Below, piece by piece: positions 35,546-44,916 of a DNA stretch of 64,000 nucleotides; position 1 is the stretch's first letter; each line of letters begins with the position of its first letter. The translations under genes were made by a program, and so were the position numbers. The notes beneath the pieces were generated by a model. The model saw only the letters and a list, made by a program, of their open reading frames with translations, ran no database searches and was not told the DNA's origin. Source of the DNA: an uncultured Lachnospiraceae bacterium (lineage in GTDB: Bacteria > Bacillota > Clostridia > Lachnospirales > Lachnospiraceae); NCBI GenBank assembly GCA_947564735.1, contig CANOEC010000021.1, positions 1 through 64,000 on the forward strand, given 5' to 3'.

Positions 35546-38095
35546 TCATCTGATGTCATACACCGACCTCAGCCTGAACTCTGTGGCATCGCCTTCTACA
35601 ATTTCCACCCGTTTCTGTCCGGGATTCATATCGAAGAAATTGTCGGACAGCTTCACATCGCCATCCACTCCCTGAATCTCTATGCTCTTGGCATACGCCT
35701 GCGCATTGACAAGCAGACTGCTTCCCTCTCTCGTATAGGAAAGCTGCGGGTTCTCAAAGGCAAAGTGTTTCGGCGCCGTAAACAGACAAGTATTCTCCGA
35801 CACTACTTTTCCGTCCACTTCAAAGGCATAACTGAAATAAATCTCCAATTCATCAAACGCCGAAAAATCTTGTTTTTCAAGCCATGTACCACTAAGTGGT
35901 TCCACCGTGACCTTCTCTCTGCCTGTAAGGAGTATCTCTCCCTTAGGAGCACAAAGCTGCCAGATGACCTCACCGCTCACCGGTTCAAACGTCTCGTTCG
36001 CCACATGCAGCCTCGCTGTTTTCTTAATCGGCGCAGGCTGTGCGACGCAGAACGGTCTTTCACTCAGCTCTCCCGTCTCCTCACAGGATATCATCACCGG
36101 CGCAAACGCTCTCTTCTCCGCATAATGAAGCGCTTTCCATCTTCCATAATAGTCAATGCTCGCCCATGACGCCACCGGCCAGATATCATTCAGCTGCCAG
36201 ACAACCGTACCCATACACCTGCCCCGGTATCTCCTGAAATGTTCGATTCCGTAGCGGATAGCATCTGCCTGCAGCAGCTGGGACGCATACAGCAGTGTAT
36301 CAAAATCAGTCGGATACAGATAGGTCGCCGACAGATAGGTCATAATCTTACCGTTTGCCGCCACATTGCGCTGATGCATCTCCATGACTCTGGAAAAAAT
36401 ATTGCGGTCCTCAGGTCTGGTAAATGTTTCTACAGTCTTAAGGCACGGAAAAGACTGGAAACCGAACTCCGATACATAACGGAATTTATACTTCCGATAC
36501 GCCGTAAATGGCTTGTTGCCATGCCACACATCCCAATAGTGCGTATCTCCCTTGTTCTCGTCCCACGGATTATCGAAATTACCACCGGAAGAAGGGGAGG
36601 AAGGCCAGTAGAAGGTCGCTGGATCTTCCTCTTCTAAAAGCTTCGGGATAATATATTCAAACAGCTTAATATAATCATATTTCTGCTTATTGGACGGCTG
36701 CCATGCCTTGTCAAGCGTCTGCGTTTCCATCTCGTTATTGCCGCACCACAGCCCAAGACTGGCATGATGACGTATCCTTCTCACATTGTCCCGAATCTCT
36801 GCGCTGACATTTCTTTCAAAGGCATCATCCAGCTCGTAAGATGCGCAGGCAAACATAAAGTCCTGCCACACAATCAGACCCAGCTCATCGCACAAGTCAA
36901 AAAACCAGTCGTCGGGATAATATCCGCCGCCCCATACTCTGATGCAGTTATAATTTGCCTCAACCGCATCCTGTAACAGCTTCTTTGTGCGTTCCTCTGT
37001 CACCCGGGATAAAATATTGTCCTCTGGAATGTAATCCGCACCCATGGCAAAAATCTTCACCCCGTTCACCTCATGGGCAAAGCACTCTCCCCATTCGTCC
37101 TGCTCCCTGTTGACCGTCATCGTACGAAGCCCAATCCTGCGGCTCCATACATCCAGCACATTGCCATTTGCATCCAGAAGAGTGACCTGTGCCCTATATA
37201 AAGGCTGTCCACCGTAGCCGTTTGGCCACCAGCGCTTCGGATTGCTGACTGTGATGGTATCCCAAGCCTCTCCCAAAGGCAACCCTTCCCCACAGGCATC
37301 GCTCTTTGAGGACTTCTCTGCAAGCAATGCGCCCGTCTCATCATAGAGCGCTGTCCTGATTTCATATTGGTCATCCGTCATCTCCTGCACAAAATTCTCT
37401 ATTGTAACATTGTACTTTATGTCAACCAGTCCCTCGCGCATATCTACGCCCTTTGGAGTTATGTCAACCGCATTGCCGCGAAGCCACTCTTGCGTTATGT
37501 AAACCTCATCAATTCTTGCCTTATCACCCGACAGAATGCAAACTTGCCTGAAAATACCCGCATCAGGCAGCCTCGGTCCCCAGTCCCAGCCGAACATGCA
37601 GTGCGCTTTGCGAAGATGGGGAAATCCCCGCATGGCATCCGTGGAACCGCCGGTAAACACTTTCTCGTTCTCCTGCGCTATAAATCTGGTCGGCGATGAC
37701 AATTCCACCCGCAGTTCATTTTCACCTGCTCTCGCCGCTTCCTCTATGTCAAATTCCCAGATTCTATGCATATTATCGGCTTTTCCCAAAAGTATACCAT
37801 TAAGGCAGACTTCTGCAAGTGTATCAATTCCATCAAAACGAAGAAGAAGAAAATCGCTGTTCATCTGCGCTTCATCAAGCACGAACGTCGTCCGGAAGCA
37901 AAAATCATTTTCCATCAGACGGAGCGCGTCCAGTTCGTTCATCCCGTCATAAGGGTCCGGCATGAGTCCCTTTTCCAATAAATTGCCGTACACAGACCCC
38001 GGCACCTTTGCATCCATCCACTCCTCTGAAATTCCATAAACATTGCTGCCGACAATCTGCATCTGCCAATTCCTGTCTAATACCATTCTATCCAT
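35546..38095 (-). CDS. GH2 beta-mannosidase
   Basis: About 849 residues, cytoplasmic. An N-terminal sugar-binding jelly roll, an Ig-like domain and a TIM barrel are followed by C-terminal sandwich domains. WCGNNEME near 455 carries the acid/base Glu and YVSEFGFQSFP near 545 the nucleophile Glu. FGWDWGPRLPDAGIF and VWGGGYYPDDWFFDLCDELG are typical of beta-mannosidases rather than beta-galactosidases. ATGs lie at 38107, 38095 and 38086; GAGGAG fits 38095 best. It removes beta-mannose from imported manno-oligosaccharides or N-glycan cores. A family 2 repeat lies directly upstream. Confidence 0.9.
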   Translation of the reverse strand: MDRMVLDRNWQMQIVGSNVYGISEEWMDAKVPGSVYGNLLEKGLMPDPYDGMNELDALRLMENDFCFRTTFVLDEAQMNSDFLLLRFDGIDTLAEVCLNGILLGKADNMHRIWEFDIEEAARAGENELRVELSSPTRFIAQENEKVFTGGSTDAMRGFPHLRKAHCMFGWDWGPRLPDAGIFRQVCILSGDKARIDEVYITQEWLRGNAVDITPKGVDMREGLVDIKYNVTIENFVQEMTDDQYEIRTALYDETGALLAEKSSKSDACGEGLPLGEAWDTITVSNPKRWWPNGYGGQPLYRAQVTLLDANGNVLDVWSRRIGLRTMTVNREQDEWGECFAHEVNGVKIFAMGADYIPEDNILSRVTEERTKKLLQDAVEANYNCIRVWGGGYYPDDWFFDLCDELGLIVWQDFMFACASYELDDAFERNVSAEIRDNVRRIRHHASLGLWCGNNEMETQTLDKAWQPSNKQKYDYIKLFEYIIPKLLEEEDPATFYWPSSPSSGGNFDNPWDENKGDTHYWDVWHGNKPFTAYRKYKFRYVSEFGFQSFPCLKTVETFTRPEDRNIFSRVMEMHQRNVAANGKIMTYLSATYLYPTDFDTLLYASQLLQADAIRYGIEHFRRYRGRCMGTVVWQLNDIWPVASWASIDYYGRWKALHYAEKRAFAPVMISCEETGELSERPFCVAQPAPIKKTARLHVANETFEPVSGEVIWQLCAPKGEILLTGREKVTVEPLSGTWLEKQDFSAFDELEIYFSYAFEVDGKVVSENTCLFTAPKHFAFENPQLSYTREGSSLLVNAQAYAKSIEIQGVDGDVKLSDNFFDMNPGQKRVEIVEGDATEFRLRSVYDIR

Positions 38096-38106
38096 ATTAC
38101 TCCTCA

Positions 38107-38198
38107 TTTCTGCGCACGTTTCTTGCGCATAAACGAGTTTGTGTCAAGTGCGCGCAGACACAAATCTCGCGTGTGAAAAATTTATTTTTCACACTAAT
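38107..38198. repeat. Intergenic repeat, family 2 copy B
   Basis: Matches 23779-23888 over its central part, including CGAGTTTG, CAAGTGC, GCAGACA and CTCGCGTGTGAAAAAT. Here the end also folds: GTGTGAAAAA and TTTTTCACAC pair. It lies upstream of the GH2 gene. Its last bases, CACACTAAT, recur at about 46431. Confidence 0.65.
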
Positions 38199-38303
38199 CA
38201 TCCATGTCAGAGCAGCTTGCTGCGATGACACGCGATGAGGAACTCGCGAAGGCGATTTCTCATCTGCGCTCAAGGCATATTTGAGGCTCTGACTCAAATT
38301 GCC

Positions 38304-38339
38304 GATTGAAAAATAAGCTATCAAGCTTATTTTTCAATC
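38304..38339. terminator. Perfect 16-bp-arm hairpin
   Basis: Arms at 38304-38319 and 38324-38339 are exact complements around a four-base loop. The run of A and T in the arms gives a U-rich side on either strand. A damaged copy of the right arm recurs near 46450-46472, so it is also part of a dispersed repeat. Confidence 0.5.
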
Positions 38340-38587
38340 TATTCTCCATTCCGGAGCGTTCCCAAGGCGTCTGCCGCCTCGATTCGCCGCTCTTTTTTAA
38401 ATAAAGTCAGGGTGTCAATCATGATTCCATCGTAATTTCTATCATATCGGAAATCATTTCGTTTGTCACTCAAATTCTTTTGTCTTCCATTTCTTATTTC
38501 ATGAAAAACAGCATATTGCATTGTCTGAGAAATAAAACCGTGATAAAGTATGAGATATGCAAATACGATTCTAAGGAGATGATTCCT

Positions 38588-38782
38588 ATGAAAAAAAAGA
38601 CCCCGAAGCAGATTGCCGCGCTTGTCTGTGCTGTTCTGCTCGCCGGAATGTATATCATTACTTTCATTGCAGCATGTCTGGATGCAACCGGCACCGGACG
38701 GCTTTTTGCCGGCTGTCTTGCCAGCACCGTCGCACTGCCGATTATATGTTGGATTTTCATCCATTTTCTTGACCGTTCTTAA
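38588..38782 (+). CDS. Small two-TM membrane protein
   Basis: A 64-residue protein from the ATG at 38588, with AAGGAGATGATTCCT upstream; a longer frame from 38480 is not supported by a ribosome site. Two hydrophobic spans (AALVCAVLLAGMYIITFIAA and LASTVALPIICWIFIHFL) are joined by a short loop with DATGTGR. It resembles small hypothetical membrane proteins common in Lachnospiraceae. Function unknown. Confidence 0.7.
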   Translation: MKKKTPKQIAALVCAVLLAGMYIITFIAACLDATGTGRLFAGCLASTVALPIICWIFIHFLDRS

Positions 38783-38834
38783 TGACTGACCCGCCGCCCG
38801 GCATATGCCGTGCCATAAACTGCAGACTGCCTCC

Positions 38835-39530
38835 CTAATTCAGTCCGCACCTGCGGTATGACCAGCCAAACATTCCTGCGGCAATGAGCGCGCTAAGCGC
38901 AAGCACAGCCAGACTCTTCGGCTCCGGCGCCGTACGTGATGCTAAGTCGTTTAAAAGGAGCTGTATCTGCTGTGAATAGACGAAATCCGCCACTTTGGCA
39001 ATCGTCTCATTGAACATGGCAATCATCGGGAGAAAGGCAAAGACCATCATCACCGGCGTCATCACGGAAGCTGCGGCAATCTGGCTCTTACTACTGATGC
39101 CGATCATCGCCCCGAAAAACATCGACACCATAATACCCGCCGCCATAATCAGCAGAAAAAGAACAAACTCTATCCCATGATATCCGCCCAACAGTGCAAA
39201 CACTACGGCGCCAATCATGCAGGCGCTGAAAACATATCCCCCGATGCCGGCAAGATACGCAAGCGGAGTGACGCCGCCAAATAACAGTCCCCGCAGCGTA
39301 TTCTTTTCTTTTTCCTCCGCAATGATGGCAGTCGTAACGTTGAGCGGCGCCATGCCGATATGCATGACCGCAAACATCCCTACAAAGAAATGTTCTGGTA
39401 AATTATCCACCTGTATGGCATTTTCCATGACAATCGCCATCATCGGAAACATAACAAACTGTATCAGAAGCGCTATATTTTTCCCTGTGTCCTTTACTTG
39501 TTTTCTATAAATAGTTGCAGCGTTTTTCAT
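38835..39530 (-). CDS. ABC-2 type exporter permease
   Basis: A 231-residue membrane protein with six TM segments: AALLIQFVMFPMMAIV-type first span, then an amphipathic conserved stretch LNVTTAIIAEEKEKNTLRGL that matches the ABC-2 coupling helix. The ATG at 39530 has AGGAGG nine bases upstream. It begins 23 bases after the ATPase stop and forms the transporter with it. Sits under a LytTR/DUF3021 pair, an arrangement typical of antimicrobial-peptide or lantibiotic-type efflux modules. Confidence 0.83.
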   Translation of the reverse strand: MKNAATIYRKQVKDTGKNIALLIQFVMFPMMAIVMENAIQVDNLPEHFFVGMFAVMHIGMAPLNVTTAIIAEEKEKNTLRGLLFGGVTPLAYLAGIGGYVFSACMIGAVVFALLGGYHGIEFVLFLLIMAAGIMVSMFFGAMIGISSKSQIAAASVMTPVMMVFAFLPMIAMFNETIAKVADFVYSQQIQLLLNDLASRTAPEPKSLAVLALSALIAAGMFGWSYRRCGLN

Positions 39531-39553
39531 CCTGTCTTTCCTCCTACCACTCT

Positions 39554-40405
39554 TCAATCATCCTGCAGGCTTCTGCCCGTCAATTCCATAAACACCGATT
39601 CCAGATCCGGTTCCGTGGAATGGATTGTCTCAATCTGCCCATTCGACAGATATGCCTTCATCTGCTCCGCCGACTCCCCCGTATTCGGCAGCGTTACAAC
39701 CGTACCGTCGTTCAAAAGCAGTCGCAGCTTATTCTGGTGATTATATCTTCTGCAGATTTCTTTCGGCTCCCCATACTCTACGATACTGCCCTCATGAAGC
39801 AGTGCAATATGTTTACATAACTTTTCCGCCTCCGCCATATTATGCGTCGTCAGAAAAACCGTTGTCCCCTCCTGCTGCATCTGGTGTATCAAATCATGTA
39901 TCCGTCTGGTCGTCGCCGGGTCGAGTCCGCTTGTCGGCTCATCAAGAAATAAAATATTTGGGTGGTGCAGCACTGCCCTTGCCAGTTTAAGCCTGCCCTG
40001 CATACCTTTGGATAATTTCTGCGCCGGACACCTTCGCGCTTCATACAAATCCACCCATTCCAACACCTCTCTGATTCGACCCTCATGAATCTGGTAAATA
40101 TCCGCATACAGCTTCAGATTGTCATAACAGGTCAGTCTCTCATAAATTCCGAAATCATCCATCATCATCCCGATTTCACGATAAACATCCCGCTCCGGAC
40201 GGATCATGTCATATCCCGACAAAAAAACGCTGCCCTCCGATGGGATAAGCTGTCCCGTAATGATTTTGATAAGCGTCGTCTTCCCCGCTCCCGACGGACC
40301 GAGCAGACCGATAATTTCACCCTTTTGTGCGGATAAGGTAATTCCCTTCAATACTTCTTTTTCCCCGAAATGATGTCTTATGTCCTTTATTTCAATCGCT
40401 TCCAT
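39554..40405 (-). CDS. ABC exporter ATP-binding protein
   Basis: A 283-residue ATPase: Walker A GLLGPSGAGKTTLIK, signature LSKGMQGRLKLARA, Walker B ILFLDEPTSGLDP and H-loop FLTTHNMAEAEKL, followed by a short C-terminal domain. The start at 40405 is chosen because GGGGAG precedes it and the upstream in-frame extension lacks domain character. It is 14 bases after the DUF3021 gene, so the LytTR gene, DUF3021, ATPase and permease form one operon. Confidence 0.88.
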   Translation of the reverse strand: MEAIEIKDIRHHFGEKEVLKGITLSAQKGEIIGLLGPSGAGKTTLIKIITGQLIPSEGSVFLSGYDMIRPERDVYREIGMMMDDFGIYERLTCYDNLKLYADIYQIHEGRIREVLEWVDLYEARRCPAQKLSKGMQGRLKLARAVLHHPNILFLDEPTSGLDPATTRRIHDLIHQMQQEGTTVFLTTHNMAEAEKLCKHIALLHEGSIVEYGEPKEICRRYNHQNKLRLLLNDGTVVTLPNTGESAEQMKAYLSNGQIETIHSTEPDLESVFMELTGRSLQDD

Positions 40406-40419
40406 AGCAGTCTCCCCTC

Positions 40420-40905
40420 TCATTTCCCAGCCTTTGTTTCCTGCATTTTTAGCTTCTGCAATGCCTCTTCCATCTTGCGGTTCTCTGTTTTCTCCTTGAT
40501 TGTCATCAGGCACACACTTCCCACGAAGCACAATCCAAATGTAATAAAAAATCCTGCCCAAGACTGCCACATCGTAACCGGAAACCATCCAAATACGACG
40601 GCGCACAGCACAACCATCGCCACGATAGATGTCAGCATGCACGCGCTCCTTGCCACAACAGACATTCTTTTTATCACCTTATCCGTAAAAAATAATGCCC
40701 GCAAACCCGTGATGCAGACCGCCACCCCAAAAAACTGCATCATCGTTGACACGGAGAGACCTTCTTTTCCCATTGAATAAATCGTGGAAACTTCCTGCGC
40801 TTCCTCGCCCACCAGAACACAAAATACATTTAACGTCAATATACTGAACCCGAATGTGATAAATATCTGACCCATATAATCAAATAATGTTTTTTTCTCT
40901 TCCAT
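40420..40905 (-). CDS. DUF3021-type four-TM membrane protein
   Basis: A 161-residue protein with four hydrophobic spans and a charged C-terminal coiled-coil-like tail (KEKTENRKMEEALQKLKMQE). This is the layout of DUF3021 proteins, which are encoded beside LytTR regulators and in some cases restrain them at the membrane. Here the LytTR gene is immediately upstream, fitting that pairing. GAGAGGAAA precedes the ATG. Confidence 0.78.
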   Translation of the reverse strand: MEEKKTLFDYMGQIFITFGFSILTLNVFCVLVGEEAQEVSTIYSMGKEGLSVSTMMQFFGVAVCITGLRALFFTDKVIKRMSVVARSACMLTSIVAMVVLCAVVFGWFPVTMWQSWAGFFITFGLCFVGSVCLMTIKEKTENRKMEEALQKLKMQETKAGK

Positions 40906-41015
40906 ACCATTTCCTCTCTCCCATCATATTCCCTTCACTGCTGACATTTTGTTTATTTCATATACCCGCCTGATACATTCTGCCCGGCTCATACATTCCA
41001 TCCGTCCTGCTCCTC

Positions 41016-41462
41016 CTATGTCTGCAAAATGCCGAGTCTTCTCTTAATCCCGTCTGCATACTGTCGCGATGCAATGATGACTTCCCCGTTATCTAACGTC
41101 ACTCTGATTCTGCGGTTAATATCACTCTTCAAAGACCTGATGGCATGAAGCTGCACCAGACAGGATTTGCTTACCCTGAAAAATCCATACTCCTCCAACT
41201 GTTCTTCCAATTCATACAGACGAAACCCCGACTCATATACCCCGTCTTTTGTGTATACAAAGGTTTTTCTCTCGACTGCTTCTATATAAATAATCTCCGA
41301 AATGTCCAAAAGGAACGTCTCTCCTTCCCGCATGGCGGCAAACTGCTTGTCTAAAATCCGCATCATGGCAAGCATTTTTTGAATCTCCGGCGTCAGCCTT
41401 TTACACGAAATACTGATGCAGGTTTCCTCGAACTTGTCGTCTATATTGATTTCTATCTTCAT
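41016..41462 (-). CDS. LytTR-family DNA-binding regulator
   Basis: A 148-residue protein from the ATG at 41462. The LytTR domain fills the C-terminal 100 residues: FLLDISEIIYIEAVERKTFV, GFFRVSKSCLVQLHAIRSLK and RVTLDNGEVIIASRQYADGI. There is no receiver domain, so it is a stand-alone LytTR, likely held inactive by the following DUF3021 protein. ACAGGAG directly precedes the ATG. It presumably controls its own ABC operon. The gap of about 110 bases to DUF3021 holds no other gene. Confidence 0.86.
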   Translation of the reverse strand: MKIEINIDDKFEETCISISCKRLTPEIQKMLAMMRILDKQFAAMREGETFLLDISEIIYIEAVERKTFVYTKDGVYESGFRLYELEEQLEEYGFFRVSKSCLVQLHAIRSLKSDINRRIRVTLDNGEVIIASRQYADGIKRRLGILQT

Positions 41463-41716
41463 TCTCCTGTTCCTTTCAAAGCATCCCTCTGCTTTCCTTA
41501 CCAAACATATCACATGCCGCTTCATTTCACAATGTCACCTTACCTATCCTGCCCGATTCCGGTCATAAGATGCCAAAAAAAGGACAGACGAAAAAGCCGT
41601 TTTCATCCGCCTTAGCCGTCTGCCACTTGTCGATATCATATTCACTTTTTCATGCTGCTTATCATCTAACCGTTCCAATATACAACCTATCACAGTTGGA
41701 TGTACAACTGCTCACT

Positions 41717-43075
41717 TTACGCTGTAAGACCCGCCTCTGTTCTTGCAAGTTTATACAATTCCTCCGTGGCAAGCCGAGCCTTTGCCACAATATCTCCACT
41801 CTCCTTTGGAAAACAATAGTACTGCACCTTTTCATTGCCAATGCTGATCATGTCGCCAATCTCATACCAGTAAAAATCGGAATATAAGCTGTAGGAGGCA
41901 AGCGGCTCCTGAATAAAGTCCAGTTTGCCGTCGCAGCCAGTCAGATGAAATCCATTCCGCGAATGAACCAGCACGCCTTCACCCACCTGATATATTTTTT
42001 CCGTGTTGACCATCATATAAATAGTCACAGGAACTTCCAGCCGGTAGGTTCCGTCTAACAGTTCCTGTCTGACACACTCCCTCTCCCACCTGTACCAGTC
42101 GGGAATGTGCGTAAATCTCATCTCATCTTGGTATCCGCCTTGTCTTTGCCGCCGTTTCTGCTTTTGTGTTTTATCCGATAGGTTCCTTTCATCCTGCATG
42201 TTTCCGGCAGAATCCTCCAGATATCCGTACTCGGTCAGTTCATATTCTTTGCCGCATTGTTTACATAATATCTTTGTTCCCTGCCCGCACATCTGCCCTT
42301 CCGTCCTACACTTGGGACATTTATACAGCATCCTGTTCAACCCGTCCGCGCGGAATGCCTCTTTAATCCTTACTTTGTTCTCCTGCTGCCAGCGGAAATA
42401 ATCAAAGGTGAATTTCTCCCGCAGAATATCATTTAACTCCTGCGCGGACTTCTCTTCAATCTCTTTTGCCGAAAGCAGATACTCCACATCGGCGGACACT
42501 TTAACTTTGCGAAGCTGTAAATTATTGTATAACGGATCCCTCGCAAATGCGCCGTGGGTGCGTATCATGACAACCGGAACTTTCAGAACCTTCAAGCATT
42601 TCCCGATGCTGTCCGGCAGCGGCGTCTGGGTGCCGTCAAAGCTGTAACTTGCCTCCGGATACATGAGCACGGAACTTTTTAATTCCCTGACTGCATAAAG
42701 CATATCGCGCACAAGCGTCACGTCGGTCATGAATTTCCTTGCGGGAATACAGCCAAGGCTTCGCATCAGCCATCTTTTCCCTACAAATCCATCCGACGTA
42801 CAGATAATATGAAAAGGTCTGCTGCACAAAAGCCTGATGGCAATCTTTAAGTCAATAAAACTGGAATGATTCATCAGTACCAGACACGGCTCATCTTTCT
42901 TTAGCTTCTCCATGTTAATCATCCGATATGTAAAGTGTGTCGCCCACAAGTCCCACACGGAAAGCGCCGCCAGCAACAGCCTGAAAATAAACCGCTGCTT
43001 CACAGGCTTTTCATGTACCGGCGCCGGCAGTGCGAGCACCTCCTCGTAACTCATCTTGGCTGTCTTAATCTTCAA
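41717..43075 (-). CDS. 1-acyl-glycerol-3-phosphate acyltransferase-like protein with zinc ribbon
   Basis: A 452-residue protein. NHSSFID (HX4D) is the acyltransferase catalytic motif and YPEASYSFDG lies at motif III; KRWLMRSLGCIPARKF lies between. A hydrophobic N-terminal stretch (FIFRLLLAALSVWDL) should attach it to the membrane. Residues about 270-300 carry CPKC and CKQC pairs, a zinc ribbon, and a further domain follows. The start is TTG with GGAG seven bases upstream. It transfers acyl chains to lysophosphatidate or a related lysolipid; the zinc ribbon and C-terminal domain are additions to the ordinary PlsC plan. Confidence 0.82.
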   Translation of the reverse strand: MKIKTAKMSYEEVLALPAPVHEKPVKQRFIFRLLLAALSVWDLWATHFTYRMINMEKLKKDEPCLVLMNHSSFIDLKIAIRLLCSRPFHIICTSDGFVGKRWLMRSLGCIPARKFMTDVTLVRDMLYAVRELKSSVLMYPEASYSFDGTQTPLPDSIGKCLKVLKVPVVMIRTHGAFARDPLYNNLQLRKVKVSADVEYLLSAKEIEEKSAQELNDILREKFTFDYFRWQQENKVRIKEAFRADGLNRMLYKCPKCRTEGQMCGQGTKILCKQCGKEYELTEYGYLEDSAGNMQDERNLSDKTQKQKRRQRQGGYQDEMRFTHIPDWYRWERECVRQELLDGTYRLEVPVTIYMMVNTEKIYQVGEGVLVHSRNGFHLTGCDGKLDFIQEPLASYSLYSDFYWYEIGDMISIGNEKVQYYCFPKESGDIVAKARLATEELYKLARTEAGLTA

Positions 43076-43116
43076 TCGCTTTCTCCTTTGTCTGTATCAC
43101 TATATTACCAGTATAC

Positions 43117-43169
43117 CACAAGATAATCTGCTTTGCAGATTATCTTGTGAAGAATGCCTTGCATTCTTC
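43117..43169. repeat. Double-hairpin repeat, family 3 copy A
   Basis: A perfect 15-bp-arm hairpin (43117-43131 with 43135-43149, loop TTT) is followed at once by a 9-bp-arm hairpin GAAGAATGC/GCATTCTTC (43149-43169). The same tandem architecture recurs at 49399-49447. It lies between the acyltransferase start and the pdxT stop. Confidence 0.7.
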
Positions 43170-43233
43170 CACATTCGTCGAAATTTACCATAACATAAAG
43201 AAATACGATGCTGCAACAGCCACTATTTGCCAT

Positions 43234-43887
43234 TCATAAACACATCCGAAGAAACATCTCGTGAATCCTGTTATCCTCGTCCAGCTCCGGATGAAAAGCC
43301 AGCCCAATCTGGTTTGCGAAGCGCGCCGCCACGATTCGTCCGTCCACGCGGGCAAGAATTTCCACCCTGCTCGATATCCCTGCCTCTTCCTGCCTGCACA
43401 TAGCAGTTTCATTCTTCTCTGCACTCCCGTCATTCCCATGATATACATCGGATGTCGCCGCAAGCGCCGCCTCAATGTACGGCGCACGGATAAAGGTCAT
43501 CGGCACTGTGCCGATACCTGCAAACTCCTGCACGGTATGGAAACTGCCAAGCTGTCTGCCGTAGGCATTGCGCTGCACGCGCACCGGCATGGTCCCGAAA
43601 TAGACGTGGTCGTCATTGCTGATTTCCTGCGCCAGCAAAATCAGTCCTGCACAAGTTGCAAGTACCGGAAGCCCCTGTCTGATTTTTGCATGCAGCGATT
43701 CAAACATCTGAAGTTCTCGCAAGAGCTTCCCCTGCACCGTGCTCTCTCCGCCGGGTAGAATGAGTCCGTCAAACTCCTGCTCCAAATCTGCCGCGCACCT
43801 CAACTGAAGGCATTCTGCACCCAGCTTCCTTACTTTGTCTATGTGCTCCGCAAAGGCTCCTTGTACGGCAAGTACCGCTATCTTCAT
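43234..43887 (-). CDS. pdxT: PdxT, glutaminase subunit of PLP synthase
   Basis: A 217-residue glutamine amidotransferase (family SNO). LPGGEST, the nucleophile Cys in ATCAGLILLA, and the His/Glu of AFHPEL complete the catalytic triad. It contains an insertion around residues 150-172 rich in polar residues compared with the usual about 190. The ATG at 43887 overlaps the pdxS stop by one base, so translation is coupled. It feeds ammonia to PdxS for pyridoxal 5'-phosphate synthesis. Confidence 0.93.
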   Translation of the reverse strand: MKIAVLAVQGAFAEHIDKVRKLGAECLQLRCAADLEQEFDGLILPGGESTVQGKLLRELQMFESLHAKIRQGLPVLATCAGLILLAQEISNDDHVYFGTMPVRVQRNAYGRQLGSFHTVQEFAGIGTVPMTFIRAPYIEAALAATSDVYHGNDGSAEKNETAMCRQEEAGISSRVEILARVDGRIVAARFANQIGLAFHPELDEDNRIHEMFLRMCL

Positions 43888-44762
43888 CACTTTCCACGCT
43901 CCGCCATCAGAAGTGCAATCTCCTGTTCGTTGATACCGACCATTGCCTCACCCAAATCCTCGGACAACTCTGCAATCAGTCTGCTGTCCTGATAATTTGT
44001 CACGGCTTTGACAATAGATGCCGCCCTTTTCGCCGGATTGCCGGATTTAAAAATGCCGGAGCCGACAAATACGCCCTCAGCGCCAAGCTGCATCATAAGC
44101 GCCGCGTCCGCCGGCGTCGCCACACCGCCTGCCGCGAAGTTTACCACCGGCAGCCTGCCATTTGCATGTACATACGCTACCAGCTCATACGGCACTGCAA
44201 GCCGTTTCGCCTCCTCAAACAGCTCATCCTCCCGCATCGAGGTTATCTTTGCAATCTCACTGTTCATCTGACGCATATGGCGCACCGCCTGCACCACATC
44301 CCCCGTGCCCGGCTCGCCCTTCGTCCGTATCATGGAAGCGCCTTCCTGAATCCTGCGCAGCGCTTCCCCCAAATCCTTTGCCCCGCACACGAAGGGCACC
44401 TTAAATTTGTGCTTGTCGATGTGATAAACATCGTCCGCCGGAGACAGCACCTCGCTCTCGTCAATATAATCAATCTCGATTGCTTCCAGAATCTGCGCCT
44501 CTACGAAATGACCAATCCTGCATTTCGCCATCACTGGAATGGACACCACCTCCTGAATGCCCTTAATCATCTTCGGATCGCTCATTCTGGACACGCCGCC
44601 TGCCGCCCGGATATCCGCTGGAATCCGCTCTAACGCCATTACCGCGCACGCGCCCGCCTGCTCCGCAATCCTTGCCTGTTCCGGCGTCGTCACGTCCATA
44701 ATCACGCCGCCCTTTAACATCTGTGCCAGCTGCTTGTTTAATGCATACCTGTCTTCACCCAT
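43887..44762 (-). CDS. pdxS: PdxS, PLP synthase synthase subunit
   Basis: A 291-residue (beta/alpha)8 protein: [53 protein letters not shown] and [20 protein letters not shown] are the family signatures, with both active-site lysines (in MAKC and GAKDLGEAL-type segments) present. It makes PLP from ribose 5-phosphate, glyceraldehyde 3-phosphate and ammonia from PdxT. Immediately followed by pdxT in one transcription unit. Confidence 0.95.
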   Translation of the reverse strand: MGEDRYALNKQLAQMLKGGVIMDVTTPEQARIAEQAGACAVMALERIPADIRAAGGVSRMSDPKMIKGIQEVVSIPVMAKCRIGHFVEAQILEAIEIDYIDESEVLSPADDVYHIDKHKFKVPFVCGAKDLGEALRRIQEGASMIRTKGEPGTGDVVQAVRHMRQMNSEIAKITSMREDELFEEAKRLAVPYELVAYVHANGRLPVVNFAAGGVATPADAALMMQLGAEGVFVGSGIFKSGNPAKRAASIVKAVTNYQDSRLIAELSEDLGEAMVGINEQEIALLMAERGK

Positions 44763-44916
44763 TACTTCGCACTGCCTCCTTTATGCCTTTTGTTTTATAT
44801 GCAATCCCCTTTCTCCCTGCCGCCCAAAAAGCGCACAGCGATTACTAGAAATATATCAGCATATTGGCTTTTGTGAAATAACCAGTTTTAATATTTTTAT
44901 ACATACCAGTTTTATT

